In this document: piece by piece, positions 1 to 12,649 of the stretch
How the letters are laid out: every line of letters begins with the position of its first letter
Numbering within the stretch: position 1 is the stretch's first letter
NCBI GenBank assembly: GCA_947579665.1
Contig: OX388345.1
Location: forward strand, 74,701,454-74,765,453
Source of the DNA: Sympetrum striolatum
Taxonomy: Eukaryota; Arthropoda; Insecta; Odonata; Libellulidae
Direction of reading: 5' to 3'
Length of the DNA: 64,000 bases
Notes under the pieces: model-generated
Told to the model about the DNA's origin: nothing
Seen by the model: the letters and a program-made list of their open reading frames with translations, nothing else
Databases searched by the model: none
Translations under genes and position numbers: made by a program

Positions 1-300
1 GTATCTTTCGTTTATTTCTGTCTCAGTCTTGATCATGGTGGAATGAAAGCTATTGAGGTGTGAGTGAGTAACTGCGCTGATCAAGGTCTCTCCTTATGTA
101 CCGACAAGAATAGTGTTATTCGTAGAGTCATTGTGCTTCACTTATGTGGACATGTTCTGCTTATAGCATTCTGGTTAGTGATGAAAGCAATCGCAAACTA
201 TCTTACTCCTCATCCTGTCGTATCTTATGTCCGATGTGGTGAGGCACCAACCAGCCTTCGGTCTGAATACTGTACTGATATTCATTCACATGGTTCAGGA
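1..300 (+). repeat. Dispersed family B repeat, 5' part cut by window start
   Basis: This stretch shares long similarity with 30185-31680, 38925-39175, 45595-45880 and 49490-49690. Shared landmarks in order are TCAGTCTTGATCATGG, a GTAGAGTCATTGTGCTTCA block, GTGGACATGTTC, ATAGCATTCTG, CTCCTCAT and a final CACCAGCCTTCG. No protein-like frame, terminal repeat or poly-A tail is visible, so the class is unknown. This copy is the best 'empty site' for the copy at 30-31.7 kb that carries an insertion. Confidence 0.7.
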
Positions 301-3300
301 TCATATCCAATGTCTTCTGAAACAATTTCCTTCAGGTTTCCATTTATCTCTGTACCACTTCTGTGTAATTTGTGAATCTTGGGCTGGAACTTGTAAAATT
401 CTGATGTTCATTCTCATCATCGCTTACGAGTTTTTATATGTATTTTTAAAAAATGTCAAGTATTTATCTTTTAGCTTTCCGGTACCTTATAAGCACCGTA
501 CACATTTAATGTAAAGGCAGTCCTTATTTTATAGGTCAATCCTTTTACTCTCTCCTTTTGAGTCTTAACATTCATTTTTATACTTTCATTTCGGTATTTA
601 AACAAAATTCATCGTTAGCGTAGAAGTGATTTATGAATGGAAACCTTGAGGAAGGTATCATAAAATATTCCCGTGATAAACGTCTTGACCGATTTTTTGT
701 AGCGTCCTTCTCGAATTTACTTCTGTAAAATTATGTAGCAAACAATTTTATTTACTTTTTTCACGTATGATTTATTTTCTGTCCTTTTTCGTAGATATGG
801 AGTTCGTTAATGCTGCATTTGTGGGAGTAGATTGTATATAACCATGGATTTTGCACTTATAAATTGACATTAATCTTTTAAATTGTGAAGATTTCATTTG
901 AAAGTTCCTTCCTATATTTTCATCTTCGGGTGTATGTTCGGGTCTGATGTTGTAGCACTTGTTTCTGTACGTATAGTCGTCATCCTGGAGAATGGTCGGA
1001 TTCTTACCCCCTTCAACTTTTTACATTTAGAAGAAAAACATTTTGTATGGAATTCGATGATCTGCCAAAAAACGTAAATATTATTTGGCATCATTCATTC
1101 TTCAGGTCCTTTCATATTTTCACAGCGATGAGCTTTACTACATTTTTAAGAAATTGAATGCTTCAGAATATTCCATTCATTGAATTGTAGAAGTGGCTGT
1201 GATCGCTTGATTACTCTTCTTTAAATACAAGATCTCTATGGACAGCTGTTCAAATGCGAAATCTATGCGTAGAGTTACCCGTATATAAGATTTTCACGGA
1301 GAGATACTCATCTTCTAAGATTCTTGATGCAGCCGCTGTTTATCGGTCGTAATACTGTTCTGCGTTTTTAGTCGTTATCTGCTTCTTCTCCTTCATCTTC
1401 TTCTTTCTTTCTGTATGTACTGCCTTCGCTTTTCATCCCTTATCAAACTGTCCGTTTACTCCTTTGAATTTTTTCCTTCCCTTTACCACTAGGCGTGGTA
1501 TTTCTAGTTACTCGACTTATAGGGCACCCGAGCACACTTGCATAACGGTCCACTCGTGTTTGAACGAGTTCTTCGTAAGGAGCTCGCCCCGGGCTGCTTT
1601 TCCACGCAATGTTTCTTATACCCTTCGAATTGTTTGAGGCTCCAGCCGAAGTTTAGGGATCATTGGGGATGCATACCGGTCGCTCATGCGTTTGCATTCG
1701 CCCCACCGGTTTATTTTGTTTTCATAGACGTACGTCTCGTTATCCCAGGGTTGATCTTCTTTCTCCACCGGGTTCTCGCGATCAGTGTTTTACTATTAAT
1801 ATCGTCTGGAGAAGGGATGGCCGACCTTTATAGTTCCCGCGTCGATTAATTTATTTTTGTTTTAGATGCGTCGTACAAACTTATTGTACGCCATACATTT
1901 TAATAATGAGCCTTAAACTGTGCCAATAAAGTATAACAAATGCAGTCTTTAGATTTCTATAGTAGGTTATTTTATGTATTAAAAGTATAACTTTAACAAA
2001 CCTCGAGATAATTGATTTTTTAAAGACCATGGTTTCGACTCAGGGCATGTGAAAGAGGTATACATGAAAGGTTTTATTCTTTCATTCGTACAAAACTAAA
2101 ATAAAAATGGATTTTGATCGAATTAGGTTTATTTGACGACTAAAACTGTAGCCAATTTTATTGTTGCGATTTATTTGTTTTTAATGGTCGGAAAAGTCAT
2201 CATTTTGAATATGTCTATTATCGATTTTGTTCGTGTTGATCGCCCTTATTACCGAATCAGCCAGCGATGGATTTCGATGTAGGTGTAGGAGTATTTGTTA
2301 TTTCTATTATTGCAAAATATTGTTGATAACAGCGTTCACATGTACTATATCTGCTTCGTAAATTTCACGATGAATCGATGCATATTATCACCTATTTTGT
2401 GATTTCGGATCGAAAACAAGATTCGACGGAAAAAAATATGAATCTATGCTAAATTTTCATTCCTAATTTCGAATTATCATTATTTTTTATTACAAATTGC
2501 TGGGAAAAAGGGCCTGTAAAGATACACTTTTCTCTGTCCATTAAAATATACAATAAAATTATTCTTTCTATCGCGGTGTGGTATCAGAAACAACGGAAGG
2601 TAGTTTGCCAGAGAAAAATTCATAGAGATTGTTGCAATAAAGTGAAATAGTTAACAATACAATTTATACACTAAAATAATTGTACACTCAAGACCAAGGA
2701 TTCGATGCATGGCATAATCAACAACTGAGGATGATGCATCAAAAACTGGGCCGTGAGTGTACATTTATGTTGTGGTGGTATACAAATTAAATTGATTATT
2801 AGTTTAAATAATTTACTCTATTCATGTTGTTGAATAGGCATGGCCTACCGCCGAATGAAGGTCAATTCCATCGGCGTTGTAGAAAATTTTGATTGTAGAC
2901 ATTGCAGACATTGATTGAAAGGCAGTGTTAAAAATCAGGGAATACACCTTAAAGAAAGAATTTTGGAGCAGATAAATGTTCCTAGATGGCTATTTTTGCG
3001 GCACAATTACACTGGTACAGAGTGATTTGATTCGGATCCATAAGGATTTGATCATTTTATTGCTCTTTTAGGAGTCCGTCTGGCTTGCTAATGAATCAGT
3101 GCTTGATTCGAATCCCGCCATGCGAATGTCTGTTTGCTTCCATCCGTTTGCTTTCCTTTCGCTTCCGAAGCGGGATTCCATCAGCTGCACTTATCCGCCC
3201 ATTAGTTTCGTCTAATATTAGTACAGTGATTCCGAACACCGGTCGCTTTCGTCCGACTTTCGAAAGCTACAGTGAAGAAGCGTCCAAATAACTTTTAGGG

Positions 3301-3581
3301 CACTTTTTGCAGATATTGGGAAAGCCAAGGACATCCCAAATCGTTAAATTATTTTTATCAGTTGTTGGCCGGCTTGAATTAATGTGGTTGTCGGGAGCTA
3401 GATCCATCCCGCGGGATGTTTTAAACCAATTGTTTTATTACATGCTTTCATTCTAAGCCCCTGATTCTCCTCAATTTTTCTGTTTGATGATAAAATCCTC
3501 GGTAGCGTGTTTTTCCAAATTCAATATCAACCGGTGGTGGTGTTAATAAAGAAATACTGGAACACGGCTGTTAATGAATTA
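301..3581. other. No recognised gene, AT-rich
   Basis: I see no supported gene or RNA here. A 103-codon frame at 1538-1849 is the longest and resembles no family I know. A B-box-like GGATTCGATGC at about 2699 is too isolated to call a SINE. Confidence 0.55.
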
Positions 3582-3708
3582 GAGGTTTAAAATCTCCAAA
3601 AGCCGTCTTTGTCGGCGTTTCTCCTCTTACTTCCCGGTAGTCGGAGAAAGCAAAAAAGGAATGCCGCAATTTTAAGAATCCCAAAAAGCTTTTCAATGGC
3701 TATGCCAA
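3582..3708 (+). repeat. Family C repeat, copy 1
   Basis: About 125 bp is nearly identical to 42131-42255. The shared core includes CTCCAAAAGCCGTCTTTGTC, GGTAGTCGGAGAAAGCAA and GGAATGCCGCA. The phrase AGCCGTCTTTGTC also occurs, reversed, in the short inverted-repeat element at 56591-56669. Both copies face the same way. No coding frame is kept, and the class is unknown, probably a non-autonomous DNA element fragment. Confidence 0.75.
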
Positions 3709-5917
3709 GAACATTAATGCCTTACGATGTATCTCTATGATGATACGTTTGTTTCCAAATGGAAAGGTCTTTTTATCGATAGAATTGTATTGTAAACTGG
3801 CTGTCTGAGAATAAATGAATATTTTAATATATGATTTTAAATAGATGCATGTGAGTTTTATCTCCTAAATGACTAAAAAGCTGCTTTAATGTAATAACAA
3901 CAATGTTTATTTTCGTCTGAGGGAGTCAATCTCTCTTTTTCTCAGTAGAGTATATAGGAAATTTAAGGACGTGTTTGTCCACAATGAAAAATAAATCAAT
4001 TGTACAAGAAGAAAATTTACCCATTCGAATATGCAAATTAAAAATAAAATTACAACATTACGCAGAAAAATTCAAACAGGAAAATTACTCGGAATTAAAT
4101 ATTGAGTATCCAATAATTTGCCTTGGAAGAACGTGCGGAGTGTAGTATAAGTAATTAGCTAGGTAATTAGGACCGAATCTCGCGGCAAAGAAGGAAATGG
4201 AGCTCTCGTAGGAGATTAATTCCAAAATATATTTCGGCAGCAAGTTATGAAACAAGGAGTTGAAAAAAAAAACAAGTGTATACTTCCTTCTTAAATCTGA
4301 TTCAAGCCACTTCAGTCCCTGGCGATAAGAAGATTTGTCGAACGGATGCTAATTTTGTTTCATTACGTACGGTAGTTTTCAACTGTTAAACCATTCGTCA
4401 TATTTTGTATACGTTACTGTGCAGTCAGGCACCTGATATGGCAATGCTTGACTCATTTTATCTGCTCGCGTGCCTTTCGTAGTATCAGAAAGATGTGCAA
4501 ATATCATCCGAGGTGTAATACAACATCTTGTCAAAGTTTCATTTGAATCGCTTTTTAACGGCATTTTCTTGCCTTGAATGTTACAAATGCAACTACTTAA
4601 GCGCAATTCATCATCCGCAACGACATAGTATGATGACAGTTGTTGAGAAACTTTATCGCGGAAACAAAGTAATATTTTTCAATTGCACTCACTTTAGTTT
4701 CATTGATCAAGTTTTCTTTTCAACTCTTTTCCCCGTCTATATTTTGACGTTGTATTTCGCAAATGCAAGATTTTTTTATAGTAATCCATCTTCTTCTACC
4801 AGTATTCCTATGGTGATTGAAATTATTAGAAAACATTGACGACATTTTTTATTGGTTTTGCCCCACCTGTCACAGTGACAAAGTGTTACTTTCTGCTGTT
4901 TACTCTGGCAAGGTTAGTGCTTCGTTTCTATAGGAAACATCTTAATAGAATCCTTCATCTTCTGTACCAACCCTTCCCAAGCCTCTTAAGATTATCGATG
5001 AACGTGTTTGAGGAAACAAAGTTTTCTTTATCACTTCCATGTCTTTCAGTTACAATAATTAAATTATTTTTCGCCGTTTTCTGTTAAATCTCTTAATGGC
5101 TTATGAGGCTCTTATAAGAACCGGATAAGATAAAACTGTGTACGTCACTGCTATATTAACTAGAAAATGATCTATGATTGTCTTAGAATCAATCTTCTTT
5201 TCCTTTTTCTATTTTAATTTTTATAACTGCTATCTTATACCTACTAACGGATGTTATTTCGAACTTGAGATTAACTTGGCATTTATTTTAGCAGTATGCA
5301 ACACGTTATTTTATAGCCGTTAATAAATCCTCGTATTTAGGTATCCTAGAACGACTTCAGCAATAATATCGTATCTATTAAATAAATGGAAATATCATTT
5401 TTATCGGATTAATTTTTGGTAGGACATATTTTACAAAAACGTTTGCTGAATGCAAGCGTTATTTTAATACTTCAGTTCACTGTTGATTGTCTCATAACAT
5501 CGAGCTGACATAAAAATTCCTTGTTTCCCCGAAAATAAATCTTATTTTAATAAATCAAGATTTTTCTAAATGTTCCTAATATAAGCTTGATTCAGATCGT
5601 TCTGAGATCGTCAGCCAGACGGATGTATTGAATATCTATATATAATGGATATAAATAAATAGTAATTCTGACTTTCAACGTTCAAAATCAGCGATGAGCA
5701 AAATCAAACGTATCGTTCTTATAAAAACGTATGGAAAATGAAATTGCTATTAAATGATTCATCTCACTCTATGTGTTATCCATCAGATTTTGCTTTTTCC
5801 TTTTCATGTTTCCCAGCATATTGACTCAGCGAAACCCCTATTCTTAGTTTAACTGTGCGATCTACATATAAGATCTGGTAGTGGAAGACTTGAGGTAGGT
5901 TGGGCTTTCGCAAAATA
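3709..5917. other. No recognised gene
   Basis: AT-rich sequence with only short open frames. The two longest, at 4528-4839 and 4836-5087, are rich in phenylalanine and leucine as expected from T-rich DNA, and resemble no protein family I know. Confidence 0.55.
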
Positions 5918-5995
5918 TAATAATAATTAATCGTCTTTATTCCGACGAGATTGAGGCTAAAAGCCTCTTCTTCAATCTAAATTGTCATACATTAT
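5918..5995 (+). repeat. Family I repeat end, copy 1
   Basis: The string CTTTATT, then GAGATTGAG, then a second similar CTTC/TCATCTAA block follows an ATAATA-rich lead. The same order appears at 23695-23790, 43536-43615 and, reversed, 51345-51425. The AT-rich simple repeat directly beside it suggests one terminus of a retroelement. No coding part is attached. Confidence 0.6.
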
Positions 5996-6059
5996 ATAAT
6001 GACTAAATTAAAGAGAGAGTATGAGAAAAATAATACCTATGCCCAGTCATTGTATTGTT

Positions 6060-6130
6060 AAATCTCTCTTCCCGTGACGGTATCGGTACTCGAACCCGGA
6101 TCATCTTCTTCGTACATCATTTTCTTTTTC
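6060..6130 (-). repeat. Decayed tRNA-derived SINE fragment
   Basis: On the minus strand a B-box-like CGGGTTCGAGTACCG is preceded by GATGAT and followed by an AT-rich tail. The A-box half is not recognisable, so this is only a fragment and weakly supported. Confidence 0.35.
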
Positions 6131-6894
6131 TCATTGCACTCTCCTCTCCTTGAAGTGTACATGGTTTTTCGTTCGACTACCCTTCCATTATTCTAAGTCG
6201 ACTAAATAGACCTCGCCGATGATGAAAAGACAAATAGCTGTAATGGCAAACAATCTGTGGGATGGGATTGAGCGAGTCACGAAAAAAATATTTGCGTTAA
6301 TAAATATTCAGAATGCGCTTCCTCATCGGATCCGTTTACATATTGCTCATTAGAGTAATGAAGCGCGGCCTTGGATTCAACATCGTTTGGTGATGCTGCA
6401 GTTTTAGTGAAGCCTAGGTCGTGCATTATTATCTGTACGGTGTAGCATATCGATCCCTGCCTTACAATTGCACGCAGTCATGACGCGAATTTCAGCGTTA
6501 TAGCGTCTCGTCAAAACGCAGTATTTGTACCTGGTTTAAATTAGTTAAGTTGTATTAGATGTACATCCTGCAGACGGGAATAATTCACCCGAATTACCTC
6601 TTCCAATCGAATTCTGCCGTCTTAGTGAAATGTAAGCTGACACAATTTGGCTTAAATTTATACCTAATTAGCGTATTATTTTACTTTATTAGTTTTATAT
6701 TGCAGGTTACTTGTTCAAAATTGAAGAACGGAGAAGTGAAATGAGGAAAGCTGGTTTGGTTAGTGGAGAGTACGAGTAATTAAGGCTATCATTATGATGG
6801 TATTACGAGTACTTCGACGTGTACCCGAGAAACTCAAATTAGAACCGAATATTTACTCTTTAATATTAACGCAGAATTTCCTTGTTGGATGCAG
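6131..6894. other. No recognised gene
   Basis: Nothing supported. A 61-codon frame at 6559-6744 has no recognisable features. Confidence 0.5.
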
Positions 6895-7022
6895 GTTAGA
6901 AGATGATTTTTATTTCAAGGTCATTTTATGCTAATTTTTTCTTGTAGTTAAGGAAGATGTAGTTAGAAGATGATTTTTATTTCAAAGTCATTTTATGCTA
7001 ATTTTTTCTTGTAGTTAAGGAA
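6895..7022 (+). repeat. 67-bp direct tandem duplication
   Basis: Two adjacent copies start at 6895 and 6962 with GTTAGAAGATGATTTTTATT and run through TTTTATGCTAATTTTTTC and TGTAGTTAAGGAA. They differ at very few positions, so the duplication is recent. Confidence 0.9.
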
Positions 7023-7089
7023 CATCAAATGCATTGATACTGCATAATCTGGAAATAGAAGACTTGAAAGTTAGAATCTCGCCCAAATC

Positions 7090-7425
7090 GAAGATTTAAT
7101 TAATTAATTAAATTAAATTTATTTATTTTATTTATTTCATTTATTTTATTTATTTCATTTATTTTATTTATTTCATTTATTTTATTAATTTTATTTATTT
7201 CGTTCATTTTATCTACGTATTTATTTTATCTATTTATTTTATTTGTTATTTGTATTTATTTATTATTATTATTTTTTTATTTACTTAATTTATTTTAATT
7301 ACTCATTAATTACATCCATTCATTTTATTTATACATTTTATTTGTCAATTAAATTTATTTAATTATTAATTACTTATTTTAATTTACTTTTATCTGTTTT
7401 AGTTATTATAAGCCTTTGATCATCA
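7090..7425. repeat. ATTT/TTTC-rich low-complexity block
   Basis: Long run of TTTA, TTTC and ATTA words with a local 20-bp period made of alternating TTTATTTCAT and TTATTTTATT words at about 7125-7190. It is an imperfect microsatellite. Confidence 0.85.
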
Positions 7426-9236
7426 ACTATTGTTTGAATAAAATATCGCATCCAGCCTGGGGACAGGTCTGAACCTCATCTCTTCATCATTAGCTACTGG
7501 TTGTTATTCATTAATAGCTGGAAGAAATTAGGACTACTACCTAAGATTTGGAGAAGTGAGGTAGTTTGCCTTTACCATCCTCAGTCGCTATCTTATAAAT
7601 TATTAAGGCTGCTCTTTTACAGCAGTGCGTGTGGAATTGTTTTTGAGTAAACCGTTATAGAAATTTTCTATATTCTATTGACAGTTAGTGAACCTTTTAA
7701 TATAATTTCCGAAATATTATAAAACTGCCCATCGGAAATGTTTGGAGCCGTTTCTAGAATTCTCTCCCATCAAAACACGAAAACCGATACGATCTATTAT
7801 TTCTCCTTGTCAGTAGAGTTCCTGGTCATAGTACTCGGAAATGTTATAGCTCACAAATTTCGGTTTCATCCCACTTAATTAACCGTTCGCTCACGAAATT
7901 TTCAGGCGCGTCAACACCGCGGAGTAAAAATCATCCTCTCTCTCCCTTTCGGGCCGAATCCTCTCGGAGAAACTAATCCCTCGGGGTTGGCAGCACGGAA
8001 AGAACCATGTAGATGCTTTGGCCAGATATCGGACCCAAGAACTTCCGCACTTTAATTACACGTAGCATCCGCTCACCACTACGCGAAGCAGCGAGGATCG
8101 CCTCCACGTGAATCCCGTGCAGTGCTCTCCAGATCATAGTTTTTTCCTGCAGCGAATACCTCCTTGCGCCGCTGCCATCGACCGAAGCGAATTAACCTCG
8201 GCTGCAAGGGATCGCTGCTTCTCACAGTGTCAGAGGTCATGCGTGTCGACGGGGTGTGGCAAGGTCAGCTCCCGTGTCTGATTAATATGAAAATTCCGTC
8301 GCGGACGGCTGAGCCTGCGCGCCCTTCAACCCTCGGATTAGATCAAGATGGCGTCCGGGAACATCCGGGGATCGCAGCTGTTGGAGAAAGGGGGTTTTTG
8401 AGGGAATCGGTCTTCCTCGTGCGGTCAGCGAAGGAGATGAGGAATTTCTGTTGCGGGTAAAGCAGTTTTGCTTTTTTCAATGGTGCATTGAAGGGTGGCT
8501 TAGCACGAGGTGGGAATATTTTTTTCCTTCGTGAGCTGCGTGTGACACAGGGGTGTTCTTGAGATGCGTGCTGCCTATATCCAGGCGTTTTGATTGTTTT
8601 GATTTACGTAGCCAAATTGACCGATGGTCAGGGGATGGCGTGAAATTTACGTATGTTTATAATCCATAGAGGAAACAATCACACTGAAATTCCATCGCAG
8701 GTAAAATAAATACTCTAAGTAATTGTAATATAATGTTATATACTGAAATTTTGATAAAGTGAATTTATTTTGCCTGTAAAGTATGTTTATCTTGAAAGTG
8801 ACTCTCACGCGCGTAACGTAATGGAATTCTTTTATAATAATATGGATAGTATAACGAATAGTAAATACTTAATTTTAAAATGTTGGGTGTGATTTGAATG
8901 GGGGTTTGATTCTGGTCTTATTATTAACGTTTTATTTTTACTAGAGCAATACGGAATCCTTTCGATACATATATTGGTATTCTTCCATCAATGAAAGGTA
9001 TACTAACTCAGATCGCAGATTAAATCAATCCCGGATTTGTTCTTAGAGAAACGAATTTAGTTGATGGTAAACCAAAGGGTACTTCTTCCACCGTTACTTT
9101 CATTAAACATCTGAACTGAAACAGAGAAAAAATAACTCAAATATCTCTCCATCTAGATATCTAGGCTAAATAGAGTTGAGACTTCTTCTCTCGTCTTCTT
9201 GATAGTGCTGCTAATTTCCGCTAAAAATTTATTAAT
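7426..9236. other. No recognised gene; locally GC-richer around 7.9-8.5 kb
   Basis: From about 7900 to 8460 the sequence is richer in CpG. It includes a 98-codon open frame at 8164-8460 that resembles nothing I know and has no clear splice or promoter signals. The rest is ordinary AT-rich DNA. Confidence 0.5.
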
Positions 9237-10400
9237 ATCTATTATATATAGATGCTTCTCCGGATTCATTCATATATATACCTATATAGATAGATAGGAT
9301 ACAAATTCACAGCCTAAACTACAAGCGTCATTGATCTGAAATTTTTATGACATATTGGCCATAACGTGAAACCCCCAGGAAAAAAGCGACTTTGATCCTC
9401 AGTGTCATAGGTTCGATTCCAGAGGGCCCCAAAGTCCCGATTTTTCCCGTTTGAATGCATTGCCGTGATTTTCGGGAATTTTTAAAAAATACTTTCCGGA
9501 TAGGTAGAGATTTAAAACTCAAGGTGCCTATATTTATGGTCTTGGTCTTTCGAAAACATCAATGACTTTCACAAAAAGTATCCTGGGTTCGATGCTAGGA
9601 CGATGCAAAGATCTGCCCTTTAAAATACATGGGAGCCGTTTTTCATTATTTTTTTAAAAGCACTTATCGAAATGATAATATGTTCGTGCTTGGCTGGAAG
9701 ATGTATGGTACGAATAAGTTTTAGAAAAAAATTTTCATAAGACCGTACTATTCCTGGGTTCGAAGCCAGAGCACAATAACGTTTCTCTCATAAGGAATAT
9801 AAAGGAAAAGTAGGACGTCATTTGAGGCATTTGTAACCAATATTTCTGCTTGAATTTGCATACGCGGTTAGAGATGGTGTTTTTCTGTTGTGCTGCATAG
9901 AAAGTATTGCCTGAAAGACCCGGGTTCGATGCCGGGCGGTAAACATATCCCCCATATATATTACTATGGGGTATCTTTTCATAATTTTTTTATGCATTTA
10001 TCGATATGTAAGGGAGCTCTTGCTTAGATGGAAGATGTATATTAACACTTTGTTTAAGAAATAAAATAGATAAGACCATGCAGTTCCTGGGTTCGATGCA
10101 AGAGCACATTATAATTTCTCACATAAGGAGTGTATGTGAAAAGTTAGACGTCGTTTAAGGTAGTTGCACCTAATAGTTTTGTTTGAATTTTCACACATAG
10201 TTTGATATGGTTATCTTCTGTTTTGCTGCATAGTAAGTACGCCAGGAAGACCGGGGTTCGCTGCCAGGCGATTAAATTGCAGCGAATTCTACGAATATTT
10301 TGAATCCTTTTTTTTTTCTTTTGATGTCCGTCCCGATATGATGCCGCTATGAAATTAGTGTTGTCGATCTGCTTGCAGTATGCAAGCTACATTTTACTCG
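9237..10400 (+). mobile_element. Hexameric B-box element, copy 1 (variant)
   Basis: The copy starts at the ATAGATGCTTCTCCGGATTC end, has a short GATA run, and ends in the hairpin at 10371-10387 plus ATTTTACTCGTA. Six GGTTCGA-type motifs begin at 9410, 9586, 9757, 9923, 10090 and 10255, giving spacings of 176, 171, 166, 167 and 165. Units 3-4 and 5-6 are the same dimer repeated at ~333 bp (TTCCTGGGTTCGA followed by a unit with GTTCGATGCC), unlike the other four copies. At 9919-9936 the motif forms a perfect CCCGG/CCGGG stem with an 8-base loop. No protein is encoded. Class is uncertain; it could be a tRNA-derived composite SINE or a non-autonomous DNA element. Confidence 0.85.
10371..10387 (+). 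repeat. Terminal hairpin of hexameric element copy 1
   Basis: GCTTGCA-GTA-TGCAAGC is a perfect 7-bp stem with a 3-base loop, placed 13 bases before the ACTCGTA end of the element. The identical hairpin occurs at 10497-10513, 11588-11604, 13869-13885 and 31464-31480. Confidence 0.9.
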
Positions 10401-10410
10401 TATATAATAG

Positions 10411-10468
10411 ATATCCGGAGAAGCGTCTATATATATTATCTATTATATATAGACGCTTCTCCGGATAT
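10411..10468. repeat. Palindromic junction between element copies 1 and 2
   Basis: Two perfect 25-bp arms, 10411-10435 and 10444-10468, flank an 8-base AT loop. Each arm carries the left terminal word of the element (TCCGGAGAAGCGTCTATA). It lies between two right ends that face each other, so it looks like the remains of a head-to-head pair whose bodies were lost. Confidence 0.9.
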
Positions 10469-10480
10469 ACCTATATACCT

Positions 10481-11570
10481 ATACGAGTAAAATGTTGCTT
10501 GCATACTGCAAGCAGATCGACAACACTATTTTCATGTCGGCATCATATCCGGACGGCCATCAAAAGAAAAAAAAAGATTGAAATTTTTCTTAAAATTTGC
10601 CTAAATTCCATCGTCCGGCATCGAACCCAAGTCTTTACTGTGAACTTACTATGCAGCACAATAGAACATCACCATCTCTAACGATGTGTGAAAATTCAAG
10701 CAGAAATATGGGCTACAACTGCCTCAAAGACGTTCTAATTTTACGAATTTAAATGGCTCTCTGGATTCGAACCAAGGACGATCTTGGAAATCTAAAAAAT
10801 GTTTCTGAAAGTTATTTATGATCTCTATCTATATGCCGAATTTGAAGTTTCTATATTATTGGCAAAGGTTTCAAAATAATTCCTAAAAATCGGATTAACT
10901 TCTGATTGCAGAGACACCTGGTGTCGAACCCAGGACTCTTTGATAGCTGTGAATGCACTGTTTGATTTGTATGGACTTGATCTTTGTACATGCAAAGTTC
11001 GAAGTTGATATCGTGCCGGGAAGTACCTAAAATTTGTTTCCGTTATCTCCGTAAGAAAAGCATTGGGAAGTGCAAATGGTCCTCTGGGATCGAACCAAGG
11101 ACCATAAGCTAATATGTAAAATTCGATTATGAAATAAATTCATGATATCTATCGACGTGCCGAGTTTCAATAATCCATGTTATCGGGAAAGGATCCAAAA
11201 AAAATCTTTAAAATCGCCGCAATGCATTTTAAACGGCCGATTTTTGCCCCGGCCTAGCATCGAACCAAGGACAATATTCGAAGATGTCTTTCCGATTTTC
11301 GTTGGCTATGCACGGCATTTAGCGGTCCCTCGAGTTTCAACTCTCTGCTTTTCCGGAAAGTGCCTCAAAAAAATTTTCGAAAATCCCCGCCATGTAATCT
11401 TATGGGGAAAATCGCGACTTTGGGGCCCTCTGGAATCGAACCCATGACACTGAGGTTCAAAATCGCAATTTTTCTGGAGGTTATACGTTATGGCCAATAT
11501 GTCGTAAAAATTTCAAGCCATTGACGCTAGTGGTTTAGCCTGTGACTTTGTATCCTCTCTATATATATCT
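10481..11570 (-). mobile_element. Hexameric B-box element, copy 2
   Basis: Reversed copy running from TACGAGTAAAATG and the hairpin at 10497-10513 to TATCCTCTCTATATATATC. TCGAACC motifs (reverse of GGTTCGA) begin at 10621, 10767, 10924, 11090, 11260 and 11436, giving spacings of 146, 157, 166, 170 and 176. This matches copies 3, 4 and 5 almost to the base. Short open frames overlapping it are shared by other copies only because the DNA is shared. Confidence 0.88.
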
Positions 11571-11571
11571 A

Positions 11572-12649
11572 TTACGAGTAAAATGTAGCTTGCATACTGC
11601 AAGCAGATCGGCAATACATATTTCATATCGGCATCATATCGGGACGGTCCTCAAAAGAAAAAGAAAAAGATTGAAAATATTCTTAAAATTCGATAAATTT
11701 TCACAGTCTGGCATCGAACCCGGGTCTTACTGATGAACTAACTATGCAGCACAATAGAAGATCATCATCTCTAACCATGTGTGAAAATTCAAACAGAAAT
11801 ATTGGCTACAACTGCCTCAAAAGACGTTCTAATTTTCACGAATTTAAATGGCTCTCTGGATTCGAACCAAGGACGATCTTGGAAATCTAAAAAATGTTTC
11901 TGAAAGTTATTTATGATCTCTATCTATATGCCGAATTTTAAATTTCTATATTATTGGGAAAGGTTTCCAAATAATTCTTAAAAATCGGATCAACTTCTGA
12001 TTGCAGAGACACCTGGTGTCGAACCCAGTACATATTGTAAGCTGTGAATGCAAAGTATGATTTGTAAAGACTTTTTCTTGTATCTAGCAAAGTTTGAAGT
12101 CGATAACATACCGGGAAGTACCTAAATTTTGTTTCCGTTATCTCCGTAAGGAATGCATTGAGAAGTGCAAATGGTCCTCTGGGATCGAACCAAGGACCAT
12201 CAGCGAACATGTAAAATTTGATTACGAAATATATTTATGATATCTATCGACGTGCCGAGTTTCAAGTATCCATGTTATCGGGAAAGGATCCAAAAAAATT
12301 TTTCAAAATCGCCGTAATGCATTTTAAACGGCCGATATTTGCCCCGACCTAGCATCAAACCATGGACCATATTCGGCGATGTCTTTCTGATTTACGTTGG
12401 AGCTGCACGGCTTCTAGCGATCCCTTGAATTTCAATTCTCTACTTTTCCGTGAAGTGCCTCAAAAAAATTTTCGAAAATCCCCGCCATGTATTCTTATGG
12501 AGAAAATCGCGACTTTGGGGCCCTCTGGAATCGAACCCATGACACTGAAGATCAAAATCGCAATTTTTCTGCCGGTTACACGTTATGGCCAATGCGTCGT
12601 AAAAATTTCAAGACAATGACGCTTGTGGTTTAGGCTGTGAATTAGTATC

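Noticed and set aside
9410..10265. A cluster of real tRNA genes
   Set aside because: T-arms are clear, but spacing is ~147-176 bp, acceptor and anticodon stems do not form, and T-loops mostly have 8 bases.
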